Source: Diplolepis rosae
Taxonomy: Eukaryota > Arthropoda > Insecta > Hymenoptera > Diplolepididae
NCBI GenBank assembly: GCA_030998225.1
Contig: JAPYXD010000598.1
Coordinates: 291,604-355,603, forward strand
Direction of reading: 5' to 3'
Length of the DNA: 64,000 nt
The notes under the pieces were generated by a model. That model did not search any database and was not told where the DNA came from. It worked only from the letters and a program-made list of their open reading frames with translations. The first letter of the stretch is position 1. Every line of letters starts with the position of its first letter. Shown here one piece after another: positions 1 through 8,392 of this stretch. The position numbers and the translations under genes were made by a program.

Positions 1-47
1 GAGTGAAAGCGTTCCTTTTTTCACAGAAAATTTCTTAATAATTAAGA

Positions 48-333
48 GTTGATTATTGTTGTTGGATAATTGTTTTGTGATAGGATATTTTGGATTTTCT
101 TTCAGTTTTCTGTGTCGAAGCTTTTGTGTGCTAAGATGATGCCTCTGTCAACAAAGTTGTTAATCACATTAATTTTGTAGTGTAGTGGGTGGTGAGAATA
201 AAAGTTAAGAATACGGCCTGAGTAAGTACGTTTTTGGTACCAATTTGTCTTGATGTTCTCCCCTGTTCTGATGATAAGAACATCCAAAAAAAATAATTTG
301 TCATCTGATTCCTCTTCTACTGTAAATTGGATT
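48..333. repeat. Left arm of PLE inverted repeat
   Basis: This is the reverse complement of 1284-1569 with a few percent mismatch by eye. Both arms encode the end of the RT domain and the start of the linker to the endonuclease. The 950-bp spacer is the remaining RT region of the minus copy. The divergence between arms says they come from two related element copies or an old rearrangement, not a recent perfect fold-back. Confidence 0.85.
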
Positions 334-1283
334 TTATGATTGTAACTGTTAAAAGTGTTTCTAATTTTGTCTTTTTCATCAGCCGGTACTGCTATAATTA
401 TGTCGTCTACGTATCGAAAATAAAAGGGGAGTCGAAATGGGAGGGAAGCTATACATTGTTTTTCCAGATCATCCATTACAATATCCGCAGCAATCGGAGA
501 AAGGGGTGATCCCATGGGGAAACCAGATTTTTGTTTGTAGGAATGGCCTTGAAAGTTGAAAGCAGAATTTGAAGAGCAGATTCTCAGACCTTTTTCAAAT
601 TGATACCAAGGCATTTTTGTCTTTGGTTCTATTTGTGGCCGTCTCTCTTTTATACCTTTAAAAGCTAAACCAATTTGGACATTTGTAAAACGTGATACAG
701 CATCAAGGGATATGATTTTATGGCTCAGAGACACCTGGATATTTTTGATTTTTTCGATGAAATCGAAGCTGTTTTTTACTCGAGAAACTGGGGGAGGTAC
801 GTTACAGGAGATAATGTTGTTATAAAAAGATGCGAGATTGTAAATGGGGCTACCACAAAAAGAAACAATAGGTCTGAGGGGGTGGTCTGGTTTGTGAATT
901 TTTGGTAGACCATAGAATTTTTCTGGTAATGGATTGTTAGATTTGAGAGAGTTAGCTACCGTGTCTGTTATATAATCTTTTTTCCTCCAGAGGTTTATGA
1001 GGTTTATGAGGTTATTAACTTTTTTGTGGGTCATGTATGTGGGATCTTTTTTTAAGAGCTCATAAGTTTTTTTGTCCGATAGGATGCGAGTGGCTTCAGA
1101 AATATATTTATTTTTGTCCATGGCTACAGTTATGTTGCCTTTGTCTGCTTTCGTAATCAAAATGTGAGAGTTGTTTTTTAGAAAGGTGTTAGTGGATTTC
1201 GAAAATTCTAATACTTGTTTTTGGACGGTATTAAGGGGTTGTTGTTTTTTATTAGAGAAACTTTCTATGCAATTAACAAACTT
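48..1283 (-). mobile_element. Penelope-like element fragment, minus strand
   Basis: This is a truncated Penelope-like retroelement read on the minus strand. It holds most of the reverse transcriptase but lacks the protein N-terminus (cut at about 1283) and the GIY-YIG endonuclease (homology with the second copy ends near 48). The borders come from comparison with the plus-strand copy: the two sequences stop matching just beyond 48 and just beyond 333/1284. Bases 1-47 show nothing recognisable. The head-to-head junction at 1283/1284 is abrupt, as expected for the rearranged partial copies that Penelope elements often leave. Both copies carry inactivating lesions. Confidence 0.85.
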
Positions 1284-1367
1284 AATCCAATTTACAGTAG
1301 CAGAGGAATCAGATAACAAATTATGGTTTTTGGATGTCCTTATCATCAGAACAGGGGAGAACATCAA
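102..1367 (-). pseudogene. Penelope-like reverse transcriptase fragment
   Basis: The 421-residue reading frame encodes a Penelope-type reverse transcriptase, which copies element RNA into DNA. Visible motifs are DKGN (residues 75-78), LPKIHK (154-159), a LDAVSRFTN block (221-229, in the place of the first catalytic Asp region), GFPMGSPLSP (282-291) and the catalytic YVDD (319-322), followed by a thumb-like FFLDVLIIR segment. Residues 1-28 are an artefact: they are translated from the antisense of the adjoining inverted copy, so the true fragment begins near 1283. The frame ends at a TGA (102-104) where the sister copy has TTA (Leu). The same frame then stays open to about position 48, so this is a nonsense mutation and not the natural end. 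The RT core is otherwise intact. The family call is secure; activity is very unlikely. Confidence 0.85.
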
Positions 1368-1520
1368 GAAAAATTGGTACCAAAAACTTACTTACTCAGG
1401 CCGTATTATTAACTTTTATTCTCACCACCCACTACACTACAAAATTAATGTGATTAACAACCTTGTTGACAGAGGCATCATCTTAGCACACAAAAGCTTC
1501 GACACAGAAAACTTAAAAAA
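1284..1520 (+). pseudogene. PLE reverse transcriptase C-terminal fragment
   Basis: The stretch corresponds to the last part of the RT domain (FTVAEESDNK, LDVLIIRTGE, NFYSHHPLHY), parallel to the end of the minus-strand copy. A one-base deletion in the A run at 1515-1521 shifts the frame, so this reading frame ends in a stop at 1561-1563, while the correct frame continues as the endonuclease-encoding frame beginning at 1521. The shift is seen by aligning with the minus copy, which has one base more at this point. Confidence 0.8.
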
Positions 1521-1569
1521 ATCCAAAATATCCTATCACAAAACAATTATCCAACAACAATAATCAATT
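1284..1569. repeat. Right arm of PLE inverted repeat
   Basis: This is the partner of 48-333. The arm begins exactly where the plus-strand element fragment begins. Upstream of 1284 the two copies share no further sequence. Confidence 0.85.
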
Positions 1570-2048
1570 CCACTATAAAACACAGACTCAATTATCTGCT
1601 ACATAAAGCCTCCACAACCGGGCCCCTCATTCACCATCCACCTGTGTGGGAGGGCGAGGCATCTTCTCACTCTTACACTCGCACAAACAAGCAAAAACAA
1701 AACTCAGCTAGCCAAACACAGAAATATGTGTCACTTCCCTATGTTAAAGGGTTATCTGAAAAACTTTCAGGCATCCTTAAACCTTTCAATGTAAAAATTG
1801 CCCCACGCAATACTAATGACCTATCACGTCTTTTCAAATCAGCAAAAGACCCCACACCAAAACTTGAAGCAGCACATGTCGTCTATAATATTCCTTGCAT
1901 TGATTGTACAGCAAATTATATAGGCACAACCAAAAGACCTCTAAAAAATAGAATCCAGGAACATAAAGAAGATGTATATAACCCCCCAGAAAAATGGGCC
2001 GCCCTGACCAAGCACACGTGGCGCCAGGATCATAATCATTCAGTTTAG
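1521..2048 (+). pseudogene. PLE linker and GIY-YIG endonuclease fragment
   Basis: In the frame entered after the one-base shift, a basic linker leads into a GIY-YIG endonuclease, the domain that nicks the target DNA for Penelope integration. The diagnostic stretch has VVYNIPC, a Cys-x2-Cys pair, NYIG and a following basic helix ending RIQEH. These match the Y...YIG...R...H pattern of PLE endonucleases. The domain ends early: a TAG follows DHNHSV shortly after the KHTW block, where related proteins continue for some tens of residues. The reading frame is open well upstream of the GTG at 1644, so no real start lies inside it. The domain call is firm; the copy is dead. Confidence 0.8.
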
Positions 2049-2303
2049 ACCAATTTTATAGGTTCACATGCATAATTCATTTATATCATTTTATTACAAT
2101 GTTTCTTTAAGGTTCTCTTTAGCAATTTTACGGAAAAAATTTTTTTGTACAGTTTTGTTACAGTTTTACTGTATCGCAAATTTAGTTACTTAGTCCAATT
2201 TTATTTTCATACCTGCAATTCTTATATCACTTTTTTACTACAATGTTTATCCGTCACACGGGCAATTTTTAAGATTCCTCCTTTGTATTTTTTATAGAAA
2301 TAA

Positions 2304-2366
2304 ATTCTCACTGATGAGGACTCCAACCTGAGTCGAAACGTTTGAAAGAATGTAAGAACTGAGTTT
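2304..2366 (+). ncRNA. Hammerhead-ribozyme-like motif in PLE tail (copy 1)
   Basis: The conserved core CTGATGA lies at 2311-2317, then a hairpin GACTC/GAGTC (2319-2323 with 2330-2334), then GAAAC (2335-2339). This is the order CUGAUGA - stem II - GAAA of a hammerhead. The bases before the core (attctca) can pair with TGAG at 2360-2363 as a short stem I. One extra G (2318) sits between core and stem II, and the UH cleavage dinucleotide expected before stem I is missing: copy 2 has two extra T there. Hammerhead motifs in Penelope-like element tails are established knowledge. This copy is probably inactive. Confidence 0.6.
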
Positions 2367-2415
2367 TCATTATTTCTGCACCCTAAAGCCAATTTATACA
2401 TATATCGAATATTCA

Positions 2416-2884
2416 TCAAAGGATCGATACAAGTCCTATCTATAATCTTTTAACTTATTTTGTAAATAATGTTTGAAATAAGTATAGTAGTTAATTATCA
2501 GTGTAACGTTAACTTTCTTCGAGTATAAGATTCTGTTCTGGTTGATACTTAAGATTTGATTTCACGTAACATTTTTATGATGCATCTTTTCGTTTTATAG
2601 CAAGAAATTATAATATATTTCTTTTCGATTTTAATTGTACATAATTCTTTCAACTTATTTTGAAAATAATGTTTGAAATAAGTTTAGTAATTATTAACAG
2701 GGAACCGTTCAATTTTTTAAAGAAAAAGTTTCTTGGTAGGTATAAAATAATTGTAATTCAACCTATTGTTGTACAATGTAGCCATTTTCGATTATAATTA
2801 GGTGTTAAGACAGAATTAAGCACGTCGAGAGCATTTTAAAGACAGATCGCTACGAAACTTTAAGTAAAAGTTTTTCGACGGTAG
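2416..2884. other. AT-rich interval without a gene
   Basis: The interval lies between the PLE tail and the P-type transposase exon. No coding signal was seen. It contains a diverged direct repeat, listed separately. The lost THAP and coiled-coil part of the transposase would be expected here, but nothing resembling it is visible. Confidence 0.5.
2445..2713 (+). repeat. Diverged direct repeat, about 200-bp spacing
   Basis: A segment of about 65-70 bp at 2445-2512 recurs at 2646-2713, with aacttatttt and aataatgtttgaaataagt almost unchanged and an offset of 201 bp. A short word (ttttcgatt) also recurs at a similar spacing further on. This looks like two decayed units of an older tandem repeat. 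Its origin is not recognised. Confidence 0.5.
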
Positions 2885-3367
2885 AACGTCTTTTCTGCTA
2901 AATGTTATCGGTACCTACAGACTCTAATACCTCTACCAGCAAGATCTACGTTAAAGATTGTACTGAAGAAAATTTCTATGGATACTGGGGTCACAGAGAG
3001 TACGAGGCTGAAAGAAGCAGCTTCTCTCGCCAAGAATGAGAAGGATTTGATCGTGATTTTGCTTTGGGATGAATTGCTGTTAAATCTGGGACTCCACTAT
3101 GACAGCGAAGCTGATAAAATCGTTGGCTTCGAAGATTGGAGCACAGTAAGATCGGATAAATACGCAGACCATGCTCTCGTATTCATGATACGGAGCATAG
3201 AAACCGGTGATAATCTCCCTGTTTGCTTCAACTTCTGTGATGCTGTAACAAAGAGTGATCAGTTGCAGTATTGCATTAAAGAAGTCGTAAAAGCTGTGCA
3301 AGATGCCGGCTTTAATGTCGTTGCCTCCGTCTGCGATGGAGCTTCAACTAATGATGCAGCTATTAAG

Positions 3368-3376
3368 CAGATGATT
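3368..3376 (+). repeat. Target-site duplication, left (cagatgatt)
   Basis: The nine bases cagatgatt immediately precede the MITE and are repeated at 3591-3599 right after it. The uninterrupted transposase frame needs only one copy of this word, which supports a true target-site duplication. Confidence 0.85.
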
Positions 3377-3590
3377 ATGTACTTACAGTTTTGAACGTTC
3401 ATTGAACGATGACAAAATTTTTTTTTCCATAAAAAAATTAATTATTATATTTATATTTAGGGCCCTTCAAATATACAATCGTTCATCAACAATACACTAT
3501 TTTTTAATTTTCTAGACCAAAAACTAATCATTTAGTTTAAAAAACAAAAGTTTTCCATCGTTCAATGAACGTTCAAAACTGTAAGTACAT
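3377..3590. mobile_element. 214-bp MITE with 35-bp perfect terminal inverted repeats
   Basis: This is a non-autonomous DNA transposon. The terminal repeats 3377-3411 and 3556-3590 are exact reverse complements over 35 bases, starting atgtacttacag. Each holds an inner palindrome, cgttca-t-tgaacg. The interior is AT-rich and non-coding. The flanking duplication is 9 bp. That size fits Mutator-like or Merlin-type elements better than hAT or P (8 bp), but no superfamily can be assigned from so short an element. The perfect repeats and exact duplication suggest a recent insertion, which destroyed the P-type transposase exon. A related terminus sits at 10675-10709. Confidence 0.85.
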
Positions 3591-3599
3591 CAGATGATT
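3591..3599 (+). repeat. Target-site duplication, right (cagatgatt)
   Basis: This is the second copy of the nine-base duplication flanking the MITE. The transposase reading frame continues directly after it at 3600. Confidence 0.85.
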
Positions 3600-3642
3600 C
3601 AAGATACGATAAAGATCCGCGGCGAGGATTACGTCGTAGCAA

Positions 3643-4373
3643 GTAATTATTTTTCACACTTTTGCAGAAACATTATATTTTTCATTCATGTGAAAATAAA
3701 ATAGTATATTGTGTATTTAGGAGGTAAAGTAGGTCTTTTGGGGCGAGGACTGAATACACCGGTTGAGTCCCAAAATGACCAACCTCCGTGGTACACACGA
3801 TATTTTTTGCAAAATACGTCCTAAAGAAGTATTTCGAGTGTCTGTAGAATGGTATTGAGAGTGTCCAATTACGACTCGGTGGAATAGTAACATGTTATAA
3901 CAATAATATTGATAAATATTTTTCTGGAACGTAAAATGTTTTTTCTTCAAGTTTAAAAAATTTTAGGTACAATTTTTGGGGTATTCAGTATTTCAAGAAA
4001 CAAATTTGATTGAATTTAATAACGTATGGAAAAGTATAAACTTTGGTTGGATTAATTAAGTATTAGCACTGAGCCCAGAACGTGCGAGATGGCTCCCTGG
4101 TGAGCAATGAAGGAGTTAGCTTAATCCCTGCTGTTGCCATCTTGCGGTCCGATCAAGTATTTGCTTGGGGGGAAATATAATCCAGTCTTCGCAACTGTGC
4201 AGAGGGCGTAAGGAACAAAAGTAGGACATAAGGAACGAAAGTAGGACTTAAGGAAGAAAACAGATACAATATGAACATGCTGGTCGTAAATGGACAACTT
4301 TACAGCCGCTCTACAGGGGCTCGAAGTACTACTTTAGTGCCTGTTTTGCAAAAATATTCTTTTGTATTTTCAG
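3643..4373 (+). other. Intron of the P-type transposase gene
   Basis: The 731-bp intron is bounded by GTAATT at 3643 and a pyrimidine-rich tract ending in CAG at 4371-4373 (ttttgtattttcag). The upstream exon ends after one base of a codon and the downstream exon supplies the other two, so the frame is kept across the junction. The joined protein then has the family's usual short distance between the CDGASTN block and the DPPHLLxxIRNNL block. Reading frames inside the intron, on either strand, resemble no known protein. The ATG at 4271 is intronic. Confidence 0.65.
4209..4261 (+). repeat. 20-bp tandem repeat, about 2.6 copies
   Basis: The units are taaggaacaaaagtaggaca, a near copy with four base differences or fewer, and a partial third copy. 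They lie in the 3' part of the transposase intron. No function is apparent. Confidence 0.75.
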
Positions 4374-5302
4374 ATGGCACGTATGTAGTCCATGGAGTAG
4401 AGATTATTCCTCTGTTCGACCCGCCTCACCTTCTGAACTGTATCAGAAACAATCTGCTCGATAAAGACCTGGAATTTGAATGGACGCCAGGAAAAAAAAA
4501 AACAGATCGGAAATTGGCAAAGTGGGAGCATCTTGTCACGGTATATTTCAATGGAAAAGTTGGATATGACGAACAGAGCAAACATCGCACTTTATGGACG
4601 GATTCGAGTTTCCATATGGAATTTTTGTCTGATGCTAGGAAAAAAGTTTCGAAATGGCGATTTGTAAATTCAGTGAACAAGGAACCAACTCCAAGACAAC
4701 CTCCTTGTTTGATAAACCTTCGACGCACTCTAAAAGGATTCCAACAGTTATGGGCTCTAGGTGCGAATTGTGAAGATGATGGAGGTGCTTCTCTCTTGGC
4801 ATGGCAAAACTATTTGGAGTTTGTGGCTGAACCTGATGAATCTGGCGAGCTTACACCCTGGCCAGAAGGAACACCACAGAATCCATCTGGTGCTCCAAAA
4901 ATCATTTGTTCCAAAAACCCCATTCCTGAGAAAGGAAACGTTTCGGCAACCATTGCTTTATTGCCGAAGTCACTGAAAAAGAAGTGTGAATTTCTTCATT
5001 CTTGTCCCATCTGCGTGTCATTTCTGAGTAGTGACAATGGGTCAAGTTATCAACTCTCCAAAAGTGTTTCACCTATTCAGGAAATTCACCGCGAAGTCAA
5101 TGGAATTCTCAATAGAATCACGGACTCCATTTATGCAAAGCAAGGTGTTCAGAAATATGCAACAAAATTTCTTAGAAGAGAAATCCAGTTCGATATTTTA
5201 ACGTGTCGCATTCACAAAGATGCATTAATTGCGAGTTTTTATAAATGCAGCATTGAATTGCATATTCTTTCAACGACATCTTACTTGAATCGGATCTTGT
5301 GA
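4374..5302 (+). pseudogene. P-element-type transposase, C-terminal exon
   Basis: The exon continues the transposase with GTYVVHGVEIIPLFDPPHLL and IRNNLL, the hallmark DPPHLLKGIRNNL block at the start of the GTP-binding insertion in P/THAP9 transposases, followed by the AKWEHLVTVY segment. The far C-terminus has CPICVSF and an FDILTCRIHKDAL...YLNRIL block, which matches the Cys-containing tail of this family. The middle part (about 4640-4960) is proline-rich and lacks the familiar RLNQDxxENFF-like motif, so the last catalytic Glu region was not located. An unframed 343-residue ORF starts at 4271, but splicing from 3642 to 4374 fits better. No stop interrupts this exon, so it degraded less than the upstream one. 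It is probably a recently dead element. Confidence 0.7.
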
Positions 5303-8078
5303 TGTAAATTAAGGTTAGACGACCCGGCGGACAATATACAGAAACCAAAAGCAAACGGATGCAATTTCTTTGTTCAAGCAGCCGTCACGAAGCGTCAGTA
5401 GCCTTTGCATAAAAAGAATATGACTGTGAATAAATTGAAGAAAAATGCGTAGATACCCAGGTAAATAGAAACGATTAAATGAATGCTTTATTGAATCGTT
5501 TTCTTTTTAAAAAGTGGATTGGATGCTCGTTTTCTGCATCGGAATGACACGTTTGAATCGTTCTTCAAAATTTAAATGATGTTAATCGGTCAATTCCTAT
5601 TCGAAACTAGTGAACTAGCTAGCTCCGACTAAACAGAAATTTTTTCAATCTTTTTAGATATTTTTTAATTGGATCGGAATTTTGGTATCTAGTTTGCCAT
5701 ATTTCACACCAAATTTATAATTTTTTATAAATAATTATAATTTTTTCAATTATTGCGCAGTTAAAGAAATTTATGTACCAGAGTATCAGATTCAACTATA
5801 GATTTTGACATTGAGACTGTCATAAGGGATAAGGGACTAATATATAAATAAATTGTTAAAAATTATATCGCGTTGAGCCATGATTCGGAATTTTCCTATT
5901 CTTTAAGAGACACGATTCAGAAAGCTTCAAACTGATTCAATAATATTCAGTCGGTTCTTTGTTTCTGGGTATGACACCAAAACTGTTTAACGATTGGATA
6001 ATTTTAATGTACATTTATTATTTCAATCTTTTGAAATATTAGAATAATAATTGCCATAATGAATTTTAAGTGGGGAGATAAATCAAAACTTTATTACTAA
6101 TTAAGCAATCTCAGATTTCTAAACCTTTACCTGTCTACATATATCAAGACCATTTTTCAAACTCTAGGTGATATCAATAGAAATTGAGAGATACAAAATT
6201 TAAACTAAAAACGTGCAACAATTGGCTTATTTTAAATATAATCTTTTGGAAGGTTAAATTCATAATGGCAATAATACATTTCTTCTCAGAATTATAGATG
6301 GAAAAAAAATGAGAATTTTATTTTTGATTAGCTGCATAGTTATTAATTTCAAAAGAATATTAATTATAATATTTAAAGATTTTCAAATTCTTTAAATATT
6401 TGAATTCAACTGCATTATTTGCGATATAAGAGTTTGCAATTGTTTACGAGGACACCTGTCGACAACGTATCCTATCTGATACGCGATTAGTGAACCTCCG
6501 ATAATGTAGGCAGTGACAAAAATTTCAAACTCACCTAATTAATTTGAAATTAATTAAAATCTTGTTTTATTTCTCATACAATGTAACAAAATATTCCACA
6601 TTGTACGAATGAAGTCACTGATTTCATGTCTCTCCTTGTATACTTCGAATAAAATGTTATAAAAACGTTACGTTTCAAGTATCATGTATTTCTTCACTCA
6701 TTAAAGAATTGATGCAGAATTGTACAAATTGAGTATGAGTGGTCAAACGCGCCCATGGGAGTCGACCTAGGCTGTCTTATTCTTCGTACAGCGTTGGCAC
6801 CGTACTGACAAAGCCTTGTACATTTGAACTGCACATGGGTCTATTACAATACGCTACTACTACACAATATCGAGAAAATCAAAATGTCCGGAACTAGTCA
6901 CGAAATATCAAGTGCAATGGACGAGAATCATGATGAATACTAAATTAGATTCGAGTGTATTCATAAAAACTCGTATATGCGCCGAAGTCACATAAAATAG
7001 AATATGTGTCAATGCACACAATTCGGATAATTACGAGACTCGCTTAAAATGCTCTCAGGACTGATCGCACCTCGGCTTCGTCTCCTGCGAGCATTGTCGC
7101 TCGTCGCGTAATAACCCTTATTATGCGCCTAGGCACATTATATACTATTAAATTTGGAAAAGTTGTAATGTTTATGTACAGTTAGAGCGGATCAATACAC
7201 AAAAATTCTACTTTGTAAAGTTCTGAATTCTTATGTTTTAAATGAATGTTTTCAACTCTTTAATTATTAAAATTGTTAGATTGCAATTACTTATTTAATT
7301 TTTAAATTTATGTACCAATCTTGAGTATACTTTAAACTTCCTTATTTCCATTTTTTTCTTAAATTAAATTTATGATCTAAATTCTGTTAAATAATTTTTC
7401 AATATTTTCAAATCTTTTGATTCTTTTGAAATTTTATAAAATTCCTCAAAATTATTTGAAATATTTTGATGTTTTTCAAAGTTTTTTTTAAATATCACCT
7501 CAAAATCTTCTCATCCTCCTTTCAAATTTGCCTTACAATCTGCTAAATAAAATCAAGAAATTTATAAATCTCTTGAAATCTATTAAAGAACTCTCAAAAT
7601 ATTTTTAAATCGTAGAAAATATCATTTTTTGAATTTTCCATCTTTATCAGTTTCGAATTTTCCAATTATGAAGATGATTTAGAAATTTAGAAATGTTTAT
7701 TCTAAAAAATTTAACGAACTGAAAATTTTTGGAGAAATCAAAAAGAAATTCAAATTATGAAATGTAAAAATTCATAAGAAGTCGGAAAATATACGCTAAA
7801 TACCTTGAAAAAAACACTAACAATTTAAAATAAACTTTCAGAAACGTTTCATGAAAAAATTCAATAAAAAATAGAGAGCAGCCATCGTTAAAATATTGAA
7901 TTGCCTTCTAGTTTCATGGATGTGAATATTATAAAATCTAAATAGCACTACAACAAAAACAAGCACACTCAGTAACAACTCAGTCAAAAGCATGTATTTT
8001 TGTGCGGTTATCAAGGCAAATTAATTACTAAGTACATGCACATAACTGGCTGTATGCATCAAATAACTGCATTCTTAC
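5303..8078. other. Gene-free AT-rich stretch
   Basis: Both strands were read for long frames, RNA genes and repeats. Only very short frames occur, for example a 19-codon one starting at the ATG near 6882. A GC-richer patch at about 6750-7140 contains palindromic CpG-containing words and may be an old mobile element, but no family was recognised. Part of this stretch is presumably intron or flank of the host gene whose exon lies at 8079-8230. Confidence 0.5.
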
Positions 8079-8230
8079 CGGACGTGTACAGTATTGACTG
8101 AAGATTGACTTGTATTACCATCATCAAATACAGGATTATCCATGGAATATGTGGCAGGTGGAGGTGATTTGGATTTTTTAATGCTGGTCAAACGACGCAT
8201 TAGTGAGACACCTTTCTCCTTCTTATCTTT
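8079..8230 (-). CDS. Internal coding exon of an unidentified host gene
   Basis: On the minus strand a 152-bp open segment is bounded by a good acceptor (cattacag just before 8230) and a good donor (GTAAGA just after 8079). It encodes 50 codons plus two bases, beginning KDKKEKGVSLMRRLTSIKK, then KSKSPPPATYSMDNPVFDD and ending SVNTVHVR. The content is basic and Ser/Pro-rich with likely kinase sites, like a flexible linker of a signalling or scaffold protein. The family is not recognised; an SH3-type adaptor would be a guess only. There are no stops, and codon use is less AT-biased than the surroundings. The neighbouring exons lie outside the readable part of this window or are too short to see. 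This is the one segment here that looks like a living host gene. Confidence 0.6.
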
Positions 8231-8392
8231 CTGTAATGAAATTAATTTTACGATTATTTATATTTAAAATTATAATTGGAAATTTGCACATTTTTTTAAT
8301 GTGATCAAAAAATGAAATTTGGGGGTCACTTTTGCATAAAAAAATTTTTTCTGAATTTTTTAGTTAGTAACAATTTGTTAATGAGCGTGTGA
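8231..8392. other. Short AT-rich interval, presumed intron
   Basis: This is the sequence upstream of the minus-strand exon, with an acceptor-side pyrimidine stretch when read on the minus strand. Nothing else is seen. Confidence 0.4.

Larger units (their letters stand above)
1284..2415 (+). mobile_element. Penelope-like element 3' fragment, plus strand
   Basis: This fragment runs from the C-terminal part of the RT through a linker and the GIY-YIG endonuclease into a 3' tail. The tail (about 2274-2400) is shared with a second locus at 10511-10640, including the hammerhead-like core and a downstream block with the words accctaa and gccaa. The 3' border near 2415 is approximate: it is set by where similarity with the second tail fades. 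The 5' end is truncated at 1284. Confidence 0.8.
2885..3642 (+). pseudogene. P-element-type transposase, RNase H exon (MITE-broken)
   Basis: The exon encodes the first half of the RNase H-like catalytic core of a P-element/THAP9-type transposase, which cuts and joins transposon ends. In-frame sequence begins after a likely splice acceptor (TAG at 2882-2884) with SAKCYRYLQ and ARSTLKIVLKK, which precede the catalytic domain in this family. Next come LLWDELLLNLGLHYD (first catalytic Asp, DEM-like), IVGFEDW, HALVFMIRSIE and VCDGASTND (second acidic site). The ATG at 2978 is internal. A 214-bp MITE (3377-3590) interrupts the frame after the codon ending at 3376 and causes a stop at 3392-3394. The exon resumes at 3600 and ends at the donor GTAATT (3643). 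The THAP and zipper regions are missing. Confidence 0.75.

Noticed and set aside
3717..3950. 77-residue minus-strand reading frame
   Set aside because: It lies wholly in the inferred transposase intron, resembles nothing known and shows no coding features.
6880..6942. 19-codon frame starting MSGTSHEISS
   Set aside because: Too short and without splice or promoter context; consistent with chance.
6750..7140. CpG-containing palindromic patch as a tRNA or rRNA fragment
   Set aside because: No cloverleaf, no A/B box pair and no recognisable ribosomal sequence could be found.
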